Below, in pieces: positions 50,990-61,015 of a stretch of 64,000 bases of DNA. Origin of the DNA: Crithidia expoeki (taxonomy: Eukaryota; Euglenozoa; Kinetoplastea; Trypanosomatida; Trypanosomatidae); NCBI GenBank assembly GCA_900240875.1, contig OESE01000221.1, positions 2,356,001 through 2,420,000 on the forward strand, given 5' to 3'. Made by a program: the position numbers and the translations under genes. The notes under the pieces are model-generated. The model made no database searches. It saw only the letters and a list, made by a program, of their open reading frames with translations, and was not told where the DNA came from. Each line of letters opens with the position of its first letter. The first letter of the stretch is position 1.

Positions 50990-53713
50990 TTAACAGGGGT
51001 CCTCCGGAATAGCAGACGCAGTGATCCCCTCAATCCATTTCTCCACCGCATCTTCCTCCTCACGGCTAGCGACTTCCTCCGCCGCCGACGTCAAATTTTT
51101 TCTCTCGTTAGCCTCTGACGTACCCTTTTCCGTGTGCGGGCCCACAAGCGACACCTCTGTGAGCAGCACCTCTCCTACACCGACATCGCTCGCACGCAGC
51201 AGCAGCCGATGAATCGCACCCACATCCACCCATGCGGAGCAGACCTCATGCGATCCAAGGACTGACGCTGCAGTCACCTGTCGAGACCACGCTGCTGTTG
51301 CTCCTCCCGTTCCTGTTCTGGTCGCCTTCACCTTCTGCCTCTGCCTTCTGCGGACAACCAGCACGCCTGGTTGTCGCGTGTGCTGGCTCGGCTGGCTGAT
51401 GTTGTTGAGGTTCTTGCTGCCTGTGTCATACATGTACTCCATGAGGACATCTTCGAGGTAGGCGGCGGCACTGCGACCGTCGCCGACAAGCGTCCATACC
51501 GCGCTAACTTGCGAAAAAGTGGGCCACTCATAGTTCAACGATGAGACTACAACACTTGAACGTGAAGCACCTCGCTGCACCCATGCCGCAATCGAGCCGA
51601 GCGAGGTGAACGACTTCGCAGGGACAGGGGCGAGACGCACGTTGGTGTACCGCGTGTCCCCTGTAGGGATGTGAAGCACGAGACGGCCGGACCGGCCACA
51701 CACGCCACTCAATAGGGTGCGGCCTGCATCACGTGGCAACCAGAGTGACGGCGCAAAGGGGGCAAGTCGGTAAGAGTAACTCAACGCAGCCGCCCAGCGA
51801 GTGATTAGTGTATATTCACAATCAGCAGCTTGCGACATCTGTGAAATGTTCCCGTTCTCATCCGCTGCCTGCATGTCTACCATTTCTAATCCTTTCTTTC
51901 CACCTGCAGGTACGGAAGGCGAGAGTAGCATACACACCACGGCGGCGTGGCGGCTGTGCACACGTGGGTTGTGCAGCTGCAGCAAGTACCACTCATTACT
52001 GCTACTTTTCTTTTCACCGCTCCGCACTTCTTGTTGCAGCTGTCCTTCGGACCTTGTTTTCTGTTCGACACGAACACCAACGCGTTCATTCATCACAAGG
52101 TGAAGGACATAAGTGGAGCAGCGTGGAACGACGGGCGATTGTCCACTTTTCGCCGCCATGTAGACCATTGCGCGCTCCGCTGCCGTCAGGAGAGGGTTGT
52201 CTATCTCCAGTCCCTGTCTCTCTGCTGTTACACGCGCAGCAGTGAGCATTTCATCTGTGAGAGACGGAGTCGTAGACAGCTTGTGCAGCTTCCAGCTCAT
52301 CAGCGGCTTTGTGCAGTCTCTGCCATCCTCCTCGGGTTTTCCTTTGGAGTTCCTTATGGCCTTCATGCACTGTGCCACGTGCGCCTCCCACGCGCGCTCA
52401 ACCGAGACGAAACTATACAAAGAAGTCGGCGTGGCAAGCGTGTCGAGCGGAAGAGTCGCAACGGCAATTTCAGCTCTGCCGTTTAGTCCCACCGCGAAGT
52501 CGTTGTTGCCTGTCTGAGGACAAAGTATACCGATACTCGCAGAAAGCCCTTCCCAGTGTAAGTGCAGCTGGTCTTGAAGCAAATGCTGAAGCACAAATGG
52601 AGTGGTATTGGTCGAGGCCCCAGGTGTCACTGATGACCGCTTCGCATCTCTCTCCACCTCCGTGCTCTTCAAATATTCGGCTGCCACTGCGTCACAACTT
52701 AAATTCCACCACGTATCAGCTGCTATGCAGTTTTGCTTTGTCGTCGTGCCACTTTGCTTATCCGACGGCAAAAGAAACTGTACAAAAAAACCTCCAGTAG
52801 CACTGTAAAGGCTAGTAGACCAAAAAGAGCTTGCAAAAGCAGGCCGTATGTATGCCGCAACGGAAGGTGCACATGATTCACACAGCTGCTCAACAACAGA
52901 AGCGTCGTAGGTAGTGTTACTTAATGTCGTACTCGACGGACAATAGGAAGAACAGAGCGGTACAAGACTAGTGGGATCCGATGAGCAGTGAGTAAAAGAC
53001 CGAAACCCGGCCAACCTTAACGCTGGCGTGTGATACTGCCGACCCAAGTCGTTCAATATGTATGTTGCTACAGTTTCTAATGGTGATTTTGCTTCCGCCG
53101 TGTTCAGGGCCAAAACAACTTCAACAAAGATGTGAAAAAACGGGCAGACGGCGTCGTAAAGAGATGAGAACGGCGTTGCCTTCTTATCAGTAGTCGTTTC
53201 AGCTTCATTACATCTCGTACAATTGGCTGACTCGTTTGTGATCTCCGATACCCACACCTTGGTGGCTTCGCTACGCTTCATGCCGCATGAAAAAGATCTT
53301 GAATTGTCTTTTCTGGTTGCGTTATCTTTGCTAGAGACAACATGGTGAAGGAGATTACGCACACGATCCGCATTCCACACCAAGGAAGCATCTACCCCAA
53401 CTGCTTTGCTTATCTGTGAAGAAGCTCTCGGCACGAAGAGCTCGGTAACGTAGAGTGTGGTACCTTCGTTTTCCCCTACCATGCACTCAAATCGAGCGGT
53501 GTTACTCGAGCTGCCTATGGGAAGTCGGTCTTCATCATGAGTTGAAAATGCTGCGTCGGGTGCTATGTCGTTTGAATCTGCTTTCATCGCGCAAGCTAAC
53601 GTTACGTTAGAAGAATGTATTATATAATGAGAGGCGAGGTCAAACGTCCACCCTCGCGGTGCGAGAAGAAACCCAGTTGAAAACCCAGGGACAGGTCGCT
53701 GGTACAAGTCCAT
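50990..53713 (-). CDS. Hypothetical protein, 907 aa
   Basis: A long minus-strand frame with convincing coding composition throughout, from MDLYQRPVPGFSTGFLLAPR to ITASAIPEDPC. I recognise no domain. Visible features: several N-x-S/T sites, a Cys-rich stretch near 235-285 (CSSYCPSSTTLSN, EQLCESCAPSV), a compact region with RLVLHIPTGDTRYTNVRLAP around 715-735, a basic patch (VVRRRQRQKVKATR) near 815 and a charged C-terminus. There is no clear signal peptide or transmembrane helix. The A-rich stretch directly before the ATG lacks a nearby pyrimidine tract, so the true start could be a later methionine such as M43. The remote possibility of a GPI-anchor or secretory-pathway luminal protein was considered but is not supported by any motif. 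Confidence 0.75.
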   Translation of the reverse strand: MDLYQRPVPGFSTGFLLAPRGWTFDLASHYIIHSSNVTLACAMKADSNDIAPDAAFSTHDEDRLPIGSSSNTARFECMVGENEGTTLYVTELFVPRASSQISKAVGVDASLVWNADRVRNLLHHVVSSKDNATRKDNSRSFSCGMKRSEATKVWVSEITNESANCTRCNEAETTTDKKATPFSSLYDAVCPFFHIFVEVVLALNTAEAKSPLETVATYILNDLGRQYHTPALRLAGFRSFTHCSSDPTSLVPLCSSYCPSSTTLSNTTYDASVVEQLCESCAPSVAAYIRPAFASSFWSTSLYSATGGFFVQFLLPSDKQSGTTTKQNCIAADTWWNLSCDAVAAEYLKSTEVERDAKRSSVTPGASTNTTPFVLQHLLQDQLHLHWEGLSASIGILCPQTGNNDFAVGLNGRAEIAVATLPLDTLATPTSLYSFVSVERAWEAHVAQCMKAIRNSKGKPEEDGRDCTKPLMSWKLHKLSTTPSLTDEMLTAARVTAERQGLEIDNPLLTAAERAMVYMAAKSGQSPVVPRCSTYVLHLVMNERVGVRVEQKTRSEGQLQQEVRSGEKKSSSNEWYLLQLHNPRVHSRHAAVVCMLLSPSVPAGGKKGLEMVDMQAADENGNISQMSQAADCEYTLITRWAAALSYSYRLAPFAPSLWLPRDAGRTLLSGVCGRSGRLVLHIPTGDTRYTNVRLAPVPAKSFTSLGSIAAWVQRGASRSSVVVSSLNYEWPTFSQVSAVWTLVGDGRSAAAYLEDVLMEYMYDTGSKNLNNISQPSQHTRQPGVLVVRRRQRQKVKATRTGTGGATAAWSRQVTAASVLGSHEVCSAWVDVGAIHRLLLRASDVGVGEVLLTEVSLVGPHTEKGTSEANERKNLTSAAEEVASREEEDAVEKWIEGITASAIPEDPC

Positions 53714-54506
53714 TTTTTTTTTTAGTGTGGATACGTTTCTATTTGAATCGTTGAATAATTGAAGCTCTTCTGTTTATTATCAAGATAGAGGACGGGAATA
53801 GAACGCGACCGAGTAAAAGAAGAGCGAATATTTCAAACCAGTGGCTTTCTACAAAGTTGACTTCAGATGGTGTTTGGTATGGTTGATCCTAAACGGCAAT
53901 GTTACTTCCGTTTTTTTTAGGAAGAGGTTTGCCCTAGGTTTGCCATCAAACGTCATCTCCGCCCAAATCGGCTCCAATTTGTTCAGATTTGACAACAGCC
54001 GGATCCTCGTTGCAGGGCAAAGCGAAAAACGTTGGGTTTTAAGGAATGTGCACGAGCAAAACAACTCAGTATTTTTCTCATTCAAACGCTAATGAATGAG
54101 TGAAGATAAGCGCAAGAGGATGAAACGCAAAAGTAAACAAAACTACAGTGAAGAAATTACGCTGAGTCCAAGCTCAACGGTAGAGGGGAAAAAAAAGAGC
54201 CCCGGCTGCTCTTTCAAATCACCAACAGTACACATAATAAAAAAAAAAAAAAATGCAGTCACAGACTCAAAGCGACTACCTGCTGCTGGTGCTCATGAAG
54301 AACACACGGAATCGTACACATCAACTCACGACGCAATCCCTTTGATTTTGGTACGGCAAACGCGCACAAACAGAAGAAAAGAAGCTTTACGCAGAGGGCC
54401 AAGCTTTAGAGCACCAACGCGTTGGTCCGTGACTGTGCCTACATAAGGGCTGTCATTCTTCCAGCTCTTTTGTGTACGTGTGCGCTCTTATTGGCCCCGT
54501 GTGCCT
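53714..54506. other. Intergenic region (0.8 kb), no supported gene
   Basis: AT-rich spacer, presumably the 3' UTR of the SLC35F5-like gene. A 13-A run lies near 54240. Short frames on both strands are not protein-like. Confidence 0.6.
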
Positions 54507-56444
54507 CTATACTCCAAGGTTGATTCGTATCGGTAAGTTCGCCAGCAAGAACCCTATCATCACAAGGATAGCCCCGGCAACGTACAGTCCATTGAAGTGA
54601 GCGTGTTTAAAGATCGCGTCCAAAATCATGGCAAGCGGCGTCGTCAGCGACAGGCCCAGTGTGGCCACCACAGGTGACGTCAGGACCACGCTACGTGCCC
54701 ACAGAACGTCGCTGAGGTTTGTGCCGATGAGCGCATTCAGCAGCAGCGGCCAAAACTGATGCCACGTCGGCCAAGCGAACGGCTCAGCCCCTGACACACT
54801 GAGAATGACGAGCCCTGGCCACAGGAAGAGGAAGTTCAGAACCCCAACTGCGCCAAACACCATCCCCATCGCAAAGCGCTCATCGTCGGGCAGATGCCAC
54901 TTCAACACGGAAGTGTAGGCGGCGTAAAAGAAGGCGGATACGAGGGCGACGATGTCGCCACCGACGGTGTTGTGCCCACTCGAGGCGCTGCGGTCCGCCA
55001 TGCCCACCATGATGGAGCCGCTCACACACAACGCTACCGCGACAATGCGGTGAATGCCTACTTTCTGCCGTAGCATAACGTATGATAGCACCAATGTCCA
55101 GATGGACGATGTGGAGCTAAGAATTGTGTTGGACGCAACGGAGGTGATGGAAAGGGAGAGGTTGAAGAGGTAGTTTGCCAAAAACCACAACGGGCAGAAG
55201 TAGAGTGCACAGGTGCAGATGCGGCGAAGGGAGTAGTGCAAGATACGCTGCCGACGTGCCCGCTGGTGGTAGCGGCGTCGGTGCGGCATGCCCAGCGGGT
55301 CGTGCTGCAGTAGCTCCGACGAGATCACTGTCGACCGCCGCGTCGCCTCCCACGGCTGCGCAGAGATAATTTGTGCACGGCTCGACCCTTCGTTACAGGT
55401 GGTCGCCGCTCCCGTCACACCGCCCACAACGACACGTTCATCGTCTTCGTCGGTCAACAACACACTCACCACCTCCTCCCGTGCGCTTGAGGCGAAGGAG
55501 GTAGGAAGAGAGTAATCGCGGCATTCGTCCTCCATGCGCAGCCGCGTCGCGATGACGGTGCCTCTGGCACCACCCACGTCACTCTCTACGTCAACGTCGT
55601 CGTTGTCCCCAAGCAGACTCCCTGTCCCTCCAGCAGTACCGCCACCAGCACCAGGGGCGATTTCGTTCGTAGAAAAGGACTCATGAGACGCGCTATGCGG
55701 CAGAAAAGGGCCGGCCACAGGCGGCAGTGCGGCCCCGTTCGGCTGCAGCGGGGACGAGACAGCACCCGGCCGGACTAGCCCCAGTGCGTTGAAGCAAGCC
55801 ACGGGCAGAAGCGGCGGCCGGCCGTCCTGCAACGTGCTTCGATTCGTAACGGCGTAGGAGAGGGTGAGGTTCACCGAGGCGTTGCGATCCTCGAAGAACT
55901 GTGGCGGCAAGACGTTGCTCCGCACCCCGTTGGGTGCATTTGCGATTCCCCCAGCCTGCGGGGCAGTTTCCACATCATGGTAGTGACCGTCTTCGCCCCG
56001 CTCGGGCGGCCTCACTTCTAGCCGCACGTCCTCTATGCACACTGGCTGACTCCTCGACTCCTCGTCCCACGGTGTGCGGCGCCATTGCGGCGACAGCAGA
56101 AAGCCAGCGTTCCACAAGCAAAAACCTGTCGTGTTAAAGTAAGTGAGAAAGAAAGGTTTATTGTACTCCAACGTGCCGAAAATGTACTGAATCCACTCTG
56201 ACGATGCGACCCAGATGAACGTGACGCAAAGAATAAGGGCAACTCCTAAGCCGTATTTAGAAAGCTTGATGAATGGGAGAAGGAACGCAGCTGCACGCAC
56301 GTACAGTTTGAAAGCGCGATCTAACACTTGGTGGAAATGACTTTGTTGGGCAGCGATAATGGTAGACCCGAGGGTGCCTGGCGGATCTCCACCAGCAATG
56401 TCCCGAGTTACGTTCTCCGTGGACGGAGAGGAGACGCTCGACAT
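54507..56444 (-). CDS. SLC35F5-type drug/metabolite transporter
   Basis: Multi-span membrane protein matching the SLC35F5 branch of the DMT superfamily. N-terminal half: GVALILCVTFIWVASSEWIQ, then YNKPFFLTYFNTTGF, corresponding to the family's VDVIWVASSE and YNKPFFSTFAKTS. C-terminal half: CPLWFLANYLFNLSLSITSV, then TILSSTSSIWTLVLSYVMLR, GDIVALVSAFFYAAYTSVLK, LNALIGTNLSDVLWARSVVL and TSPVVATLGLSLTTPLAMIL, all in family order. The substrate is unknown for the family (thiamine and nucleotide sugars have been discussed for relatives). A hydrophilic insert of about 270 residues (roughly 100-370) separates the first membrane pair from the rest. The start at 56444 (MSSVSSPSTEN) is chosen because a strong pyrimidine tract ends in an AG at 56453-56452, only 7 nt upstream. 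The open frame continues to 56504 but is upstream of the acceptor. Length is 645 residues. Confidence 0.87.
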   Translation of the reverse strand: MSSVSSPSTENVTRDIAGGDPPGTLGSTIIAAQQSHFHQVLDRAFKLYVRAAAFLLPFIKLSKYGLGVALILCVTFIWVASSEWIQYIFGTLEYNKPFFLTYFNTTGFCLWNAGFLLSPQWRRTPWDEESRSQPVCIEDVRLEVRPPERGEDGHYHDVETAPQAGGIANAPNGVRSNVLPPQFFEDRNASVNLTLSYAVTNRSTLQDGRPPLLPVACFNALGLVRPGAVSSPLQPNGAALPPVAGPFLPHSASHESFSTNEIAPGAGGGTAGGTGSLLGDNDDVDVESDVGGARGTVIATRLRMEDECRDYSLPTSFASSAREEVVSVLLTDEDDERVVVGGVTGAATTCNEGSSRAQIISAQPWEATRRSTVISSELLQHDPLGMPHRRRYHQRARRQRILHYSLRRICTCALYFCPLWFLANYLFNLSLSITSVASNTILSSTSSIWTLVLSYVMLRQKVGIHRIVAVALCVSGSIMVGMADRSASSGHNTVGGDIVALVSAFFYAAYTSVLKWHLPDDERFAMGMVFGAVGVLNFLFLWPGLVILSVSGAEPFAWPTWHQFWPLLLNALIGTNLSDVLWARSVVLTSPVVATLGLSLTTPLAMILDAIFKHAHFNGLYVAGAILVMIGFLLANLPIRINLGV

Positions 56445-56451
56445 ATGTGGC

Positions 56452-56489
56452 CTGCTTATTAGGTAAGGAAAAGGAAAAAAAACGGGCAA
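56452..56489 (-). other. Predicted spliced-leader acceptor deciding the SLC35F5-like start
   Basis: Minus-strand tract CGTTTTTTTTCCTTTTCCTT, then AG at 56453-56452, seven bases before the ATG at 56444. Confidence 0.65.
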
Positions 56490-57865
56490 TAAAAACACAG
56501 GCATAAAAAGTATGAAAATAAAAGACCTTTAGGTACTGATTATGCTTGGCTACTAACGCAGATAGGATCCTGGAACACTTGACTGAAGGTAGGATATGCA
56601 GAAAGATGAATGCACAAGTGTTTCGGATCACCACCGTTTGCAGGAGCTTTGTTCGCTAGTTGACTAGGTTTGGCAACACAGCTCTTGATCAATCGGGCTG
56701 GCTAGCTTAGAGTCACTTATTGTGTATGTATTCAGCTCGGCAGATATACATAAGTATATTATATATATATATTTAAGAGTTCGAAGCTTCTCCTGTGACG
56801 AGAAAAGGGTAAAAACCGCTTACAAAAATTGAAGAGGGAAGTAAATAACACAAACAAGTGTTGACTGTATTACTATGCGGACCTCTCAGTGCAGTTCTTG
56901 GATCATCTCGCGTCAATAATGGTTGAGTATAGGTTTTATGGAATGTTGCAAAAACCTTTTTTAGGTGGGTTTAGGCAAAAGTCAAAACCCCAACAAAAAC
57001 AGCTACTAACGGATAAGGCCGTCTATTTGCTACTACTCCCTGCTTCTCACCCCGTTTTCACACCCTGAAGTGGTCGTTCGTTGAGAAAAGCAACGAAAGA
57101 AAAGAGAAAAGGTAAAAGAAAGGGTGGGCAGAGAGTTCACTTGATATCAACAACTATCTCTTCTTGTTGCTGTTGCCAACCAAGTGCCGATGTTGCTCCT
57201 AATCTGCGGGAAGATTTTATGAATAACGCAAGTGAAAGGTGCAATTGACTTTCGTGTGAAAACTTGTTTATTTGTCTTAATCAGACAAATGCTCTTTCCA
57301 CGATGACTTGGTGACAGTGATCTCTGCGTCGGAAAACTCGTTCGGCATTGAGTAGATCGAAATCCTTCGTTTGCTGGGCAACAGGAAAGACACCGCATGA
57401 CTTCTAACAAGTGCTGGAAAATTTATTATTCACCCTTCGTTTTGGTAATTGCATTTCAACTAAAGTAAAACAATACAATAACATGAAACAGTGCGTCTGG
57501 AGAAACTTCTATCAGCAACGAGAACAAAAGTGTGAAAAAGGCACAACAAAAATTACACAATAGTGAAGCAGAAAGAGGCTTTTTAGTGTACGTACCACTC
57601 CTCGACTTTCGCACACACGCAGTTTTGAAATCAGCTCAGAGTTACCAAACGTATGGCAACGAATCAAGCATTCGTGCAAGACAACCAAGGGACTATTAAG
57701 TGATCTACACACGGAAAAAAAGTACAGCAGTAGTAAAAAAAAAAACGAGGATGACTAACGGTTCGTGAAAGAGCAGGAATAAAGGACGTGTGTAAACGCA
57801 GGCAAGGCGAAAAAAAAAAAACCAAGAGCAAAGAAAAAGCTAGAGGAAAGGGGAATTTATACCCT
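56490..57865. other. Intergenic region (1.4 kb), no supported gene
   Basis: Spacer with a TA-rich run near 56747-56774 and many A/T homopolymers, presumably the 3' UTR of the following upstream gene. A frame at 57147-57410 is not protein-like. Confidence 0.6.
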
Positions 57866-59431
57866 TTAGCTACCATTTCCGTTGCCTCCTTTGAACCATC
57901 GGCTCCGCAGCCCCGCGAGGAAACGCTGCATCGTCGTTTCATTCTTCACATTTTTCTCCTCCTCCGCAGCACGTTTCCGCAGCTCGCGCCGCACAAGTCG
58001 AAGCTTCTCGTTCAACAGAGCGCAGTTGTACGTTGTTGTGCATTCAAAGTGATCTTCCTCAAAGTGCGAGGCTTTTGTGTAGACGATCTCCATGTATTTG
58101 GACTTGTCGGGAAATGTGCGTACCTCCTCAATGTCCTTCACCGCCCGCTCCGTCGTTTTGGGCATCAGTTCAGTGTCGTTTGGCCTCATGGTGTAGAGGT
58201 GCTCCCCATCTACACACAGCAGACGTTGCTGCCGCGCACCGTACTTGTTGATGCAGATGACCTCGAACTGCTGGAAGGAGACAGCCTCGTCTACGCTCAT
58301 GTCGATGACGATGTCCTCAGCCAGGTCGCGCAGAATCTCCGTGGGAGCCTCCTCCACAGCACGACCGTTCACCACAACCTCCCGCACCCCGAATCGAAAA
58401 AGCGAGAGGACGGTGCGCTCGGCAATGGGGCAGTTGGGCTGTCCACACCCCGGGCCAAAATTGTAGTACTCGTTGATATTGAGCTCTAACGGGCCGTAGA
58501 CGATGCGCAGTGAGCCTTGGATAATTCCGCTTGCTGGTAGCCGGCTGCCAATTGTTGCCTCCAGTGACTCAGCCAGCATGTCGGACGGCACGACACACTG
58601 CCGCTGAACGGCATTGGCGGACGGGTCGAGGGGACGCACCAACACTGTAAGGTTGATGTCCCGCGTGGTCATGTTGAGCAGCCCAGTGCGTTGCGGGAAG
58701 AGGTAAAGGTTCGCCGCCGGCATTGGCGTTACGGCGTAGCATGAGAAATTCTGCGCGCCCAAATCGAGCTGCACCGCCATTTCCTCCTCTCCCGTGTACT
58801 CATCGGCGATGAAGAGCTTGTACAAGCGAGGATTTGTCGAGAAACGCTGCGAGAGTACCTCGTTTGAGGCTACAGACTGCTGCAGGAACACGGTCACAAC
58901 ATCCACTCCGCGGTACGTCGCCTGCGGCATCGTTAGTGTCACCTTGGTGCGCTTCCCCTGCGCGTTGAGAAATGTGCTAAAGACCTGCACCTCGCGTGAC
59001 GGTGGCGGATCGAAGGTAAAGTCATTCGACAGCATACTCTGACTGTTGCTCTCCAGGCGATCCGTGTGGAGGGTGCTCGGCGTGATGCTGCTGCCGTGCA
59101 TCGAGGACGCATTCCAGCCCCCGCCGCCAGCACCGCCGCTCTGCCGCGGCTGCGACGTGGGCGGTTCGGTTGCGGGTTTGTTGAGAGGGCGGAAGGTATC
59201 TTCCGATTCCATAGCCCGCTCCAGCAAGGCATCTTCGATCTCTTCACGGGTTAGCACCCACACCTCGCCAAGCTCGTCGTTGTCGCCAGTCGTGTTCGGG
59301 CGCCAGTCGTCCACCGCGTTCCATGCCTCGTTGTGAATGCTGCGTGGGGCGGTATAAATATGCTTCCCCTGCTCGCGCCCCAGGTCCTCGGCGACGTCGA
59401 TACCCGTTACATCTACCGCCCATCGCATCAT
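57866..59431 (-). CDS. Hypothetical protein with CRIM-like and PH-like domains (tentative SIN1/AVO1)
   Basis: A 521-residue protein. The segment 147-235 (EVQVFSTFLNAQGKRTKVTL, then LYKLFIADEYTGEEEMAVQL and DLGAQNFSCYAVTP) resembles the ubiquitin-like CRIM domain of SIN1, whose landmark is a Y-x-L-x-IADEDGE-x-D-x-DFP pattern. Residues 389-485 (FEVICINKYGARQQRLLCVD, GEHLYTM, KYMEIVYTKASHFEEDHFEC) look like a pleckstrin-homology or myosin-TH1-type beta domain, ending in a basic helix. SIN1/AVO1 is a TORC2 subunit with CRIM, Ras-binding and PH domains in that order, so the architecture fits, but sequence similarity is weak. Low-complexity Gly/Ser sequence at 92-135 links an N-terminal region starting MMRWAVDVTGIDVAEDLG. 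An A-run and AG at 59442-59441 place the acceptor 9 nt upstream. The gene is certain; the function is tentative. Confidence 0.7.
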   Translation of the reverse strand: MMRWAVDVTGIDVAEDLGREQGKHIYTAPRSIHNEAWNAVDDWRPNTTGDNDELGEVWVLTREEIEDALLERAMESEDTFRPLNKPATEPPTSQPRQSGGAGGGGWNASSMHGSSITPSTLHTDRLESNSQSMLSNDFTFDPPPSREVQVFSTFLNAQGKRTKVTLTMPQATYRGVDVVTVFLQQSVASNEVLSQRFSTNPRLYKLFIADEYTGEEEMAVQLDLGAQNFSCYAVTPMPAANLYLFPQRTGLLNMTTRDINLTVLVRPLDPSANAVQRQCVVPSDMLAESLEATIGSRLPASGIIQGSLRIVYGPLELNINEYYNFGPGCGQPNCPIAERTVLSLFRFGVREVVVNGRAVEEAPTEILRDLAEDIVIDMSVDEAVSFQQFEVICINKYGARQQRLLCVDGEHLYTMRPNDTELMPKTTERAVKDIEEVRTFPDKSKYMEIVYTKASHFEEDHFECTTTYNCALLNEKLRLVRRELRKRAAEEEKNVKNETTMQRFLAGLRSRWFKGGNGNGS

Positions 59432-59440
59432 CTTTGCACG

Positions 59441-59490
59441 CTAAAAAAAAAAGCCGAAAAAAGTGTTTTAGTAAACAAAACGAAAGGGCC
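59441..59490 (-). other. Predicted spliced-leader acceptor of the CRIM/PH-like gene
   Basis: Minus-strand T-rich tract (about ten T) followed by AG at 59442-59441, nine bases before the start codon. Confidence 0.6.
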
Positions 59491-60573
59491 TCTGCTAACA
59501 AGCAAAAGACCACCAATAGACAAAGACTGATGATCAGAAGCTCAATATCACAAGAAAAATGGGAGAGCAAGAGGTGTGTGAAAGAGACGAGTACTCGTAT
59601 ACAACCCAACCGATTGCAGAAAGAAGCACGTTCTTGATTCTCCTAAGTAAAAGAAAACAATACAATCGATTCACGAGAACAAATAGCACAAACCTACAAC
59701 GCCGAACGAAAGTGAAAACAAGCGTTTTATTAAAAGAAATAGGCCAGTGCAGAAATTAGAAAGGGGGTTTTGAGTAGGACAGATGAAAAGTGAAAAAAAG
59801 AAGAAAAGCAACGACAAACAGTGTACAATAAAAGAAACAAAAAAAAATGAGTGAGTTCCTGGGTAAAGATAATAAGAAAAGAAAAGGCACGGTAAAAGAA
59901 GAGCACGAGAAAAAGTGTGAAGCCGAAAAAGAGAGCGATGAATTTGCTAAGAGTAAGCAGAAGCGGGGAGTAGGCGGCGATGGAACAACATTTTCCAGCT
60001 ATTTTCGTTTCGCTTATGCTATTAAAAATGACGGTTTTTTTTTTGTTGTTGTTGTTTTACCGATTATAATATAACATTCTATGAATGCCAGCAATATAAA
60101 AGCTCACCCGCTTGAGAGTAGAGAAGTAGCGTTGGACTGCGATCAACAAAGCTGTCGTCTTCGTTTTAAAAACCCTGGCAATCTCATCCCTTTTGACATC
60201 TCGACGATCGCCACTCACCAGGAATTGATGTCGACAAGAGAGGTTCATACCAGAACCTCACAAGACCAAATCATACGTGGACCATAATGTATTTTTAATC
60301 GGTTTTATGCACTGTTTTTAAAAATGTAAACACAGCTACAAGCATAACTACAAAAACACCAACATATCCATTGGCACAAAGGACGCCACCCGGAGCCGAA
60401 ATCGTGGCGACTTTCAGCTACCAGAATGACAAAAAAAAAACCTGCGGACACTTTTTTTGTTGTTTTATTGGCCTCGCCAAACGAACTGCAAGTTGTAAAA
60501 AGTGTCAAGGAAGAAAACAACAGCAGAATTTAAGGCCAACGGCAGTTAGCTTCTTCAACGATCACGAAGAAGA
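59491..60573. other. Intergenic region (1.1 kb), no supported gene
   Basis: A-rich spacer. A plus-strand frame at 59847-60074 is Lys/Glu-rich only because of A/G tracts and runs against the array. Nothing else is recognised. Confidence 0.6.
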
Positions 60574-60903
60574 CTATTCCGTGGTCACACGACGGGAGTC
60601 CAACACGCGCAGCTCCCTGTCCAGTTTGTAATTTCGCTTGTACAAGGGAAACATGCGATCCCGAGACGCCGAAAGAGAGCCGGGGCGACTCGTCCGACCC
60701 TGCTCCGCCGGATACCGCTGGCCCTTTATTGCGTAGGTGTAATGTAGCGGCTTGTACAGCGATGCAACGTACTCCTCGTCCAGCTGCAGTTCCGCAGCGG
60801 CCTCGTCAAGGTTAAAGCGGCCACGCCGATCGCCCGGAAATATCGCTTTGTCCTTCCACCCTCGCTCGAAGGAACTGTACAATAAGCAAGCTGTGCGGCG
60901 CAT
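60574..60903 (-). CDS. Small basic protein, probably mitochondrial
   Basis: A 109-residue protein from the first ATG (60903) after a predicted acceptor AG at 60962-60961. The frame is open a little further upstream but without an ATG. The N-terminus MRRTACLLYSSFERGWKDK has the Arg-rich, amphipathic look of a mitochondrial presequence. The core FNLDEAAAELQLDEEYVASL reads like a short helical domain, followed by YKPLHYTYAIKGQRYP and a basic tail (FPLYKRNYKLDRELRV). Such small proteins are often kinetoplastid-specific subunits of mitochondrial complexes or mitoribosomes, but no family is recognised. Composition and splice context support a real gene. Confidence 0.7.
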   Translation of the reverse strand: MRRTACLLYSSFERGWKDKAIFPGDRRGRFNLDEAAAELQLDEEYVASLYKPLHYTYAIKGQRYPAEQGRTSRPGSLSASRDRMFPLYKRNYKLDRELRVLDSRRVTTE

Positions 60904-60960
60904 GCGTGCAACTCCGGGCAGGCCCACAGACCAGAAAACAGAGGACTTTTCTTTTTTAGG

Positions 60961-61015
60961 CTGCACCGTAATGTTTGCAACGAGCCGTTTCGGTCAAGTC
61001 GAAAAAAAAAAAGGA
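60961..61015 (-). other. Predicted spliced-leader acceptor of the small basic protein
   Basis: The minus strand carries an 11-T tract near 61001-61011. The first AG downstream is at 60962-60961, giving a 57-nt leader to the ATG at 60903. Confidence 0.6.

Noticed and set aside
56445-56504. N-terminal extension of the SLC35F5-like frame by 20 codons
   Set aside because: Upstream of the acceptor AG at 56453-56452 and made of Phe/Pro codons from the pyrimidine tract.
59847-60074. Plus-strand Lys/Glu-rich frame of 75 codons
   Set aside because: Caused by A/G-rich intergenic sequence; no conserved features.
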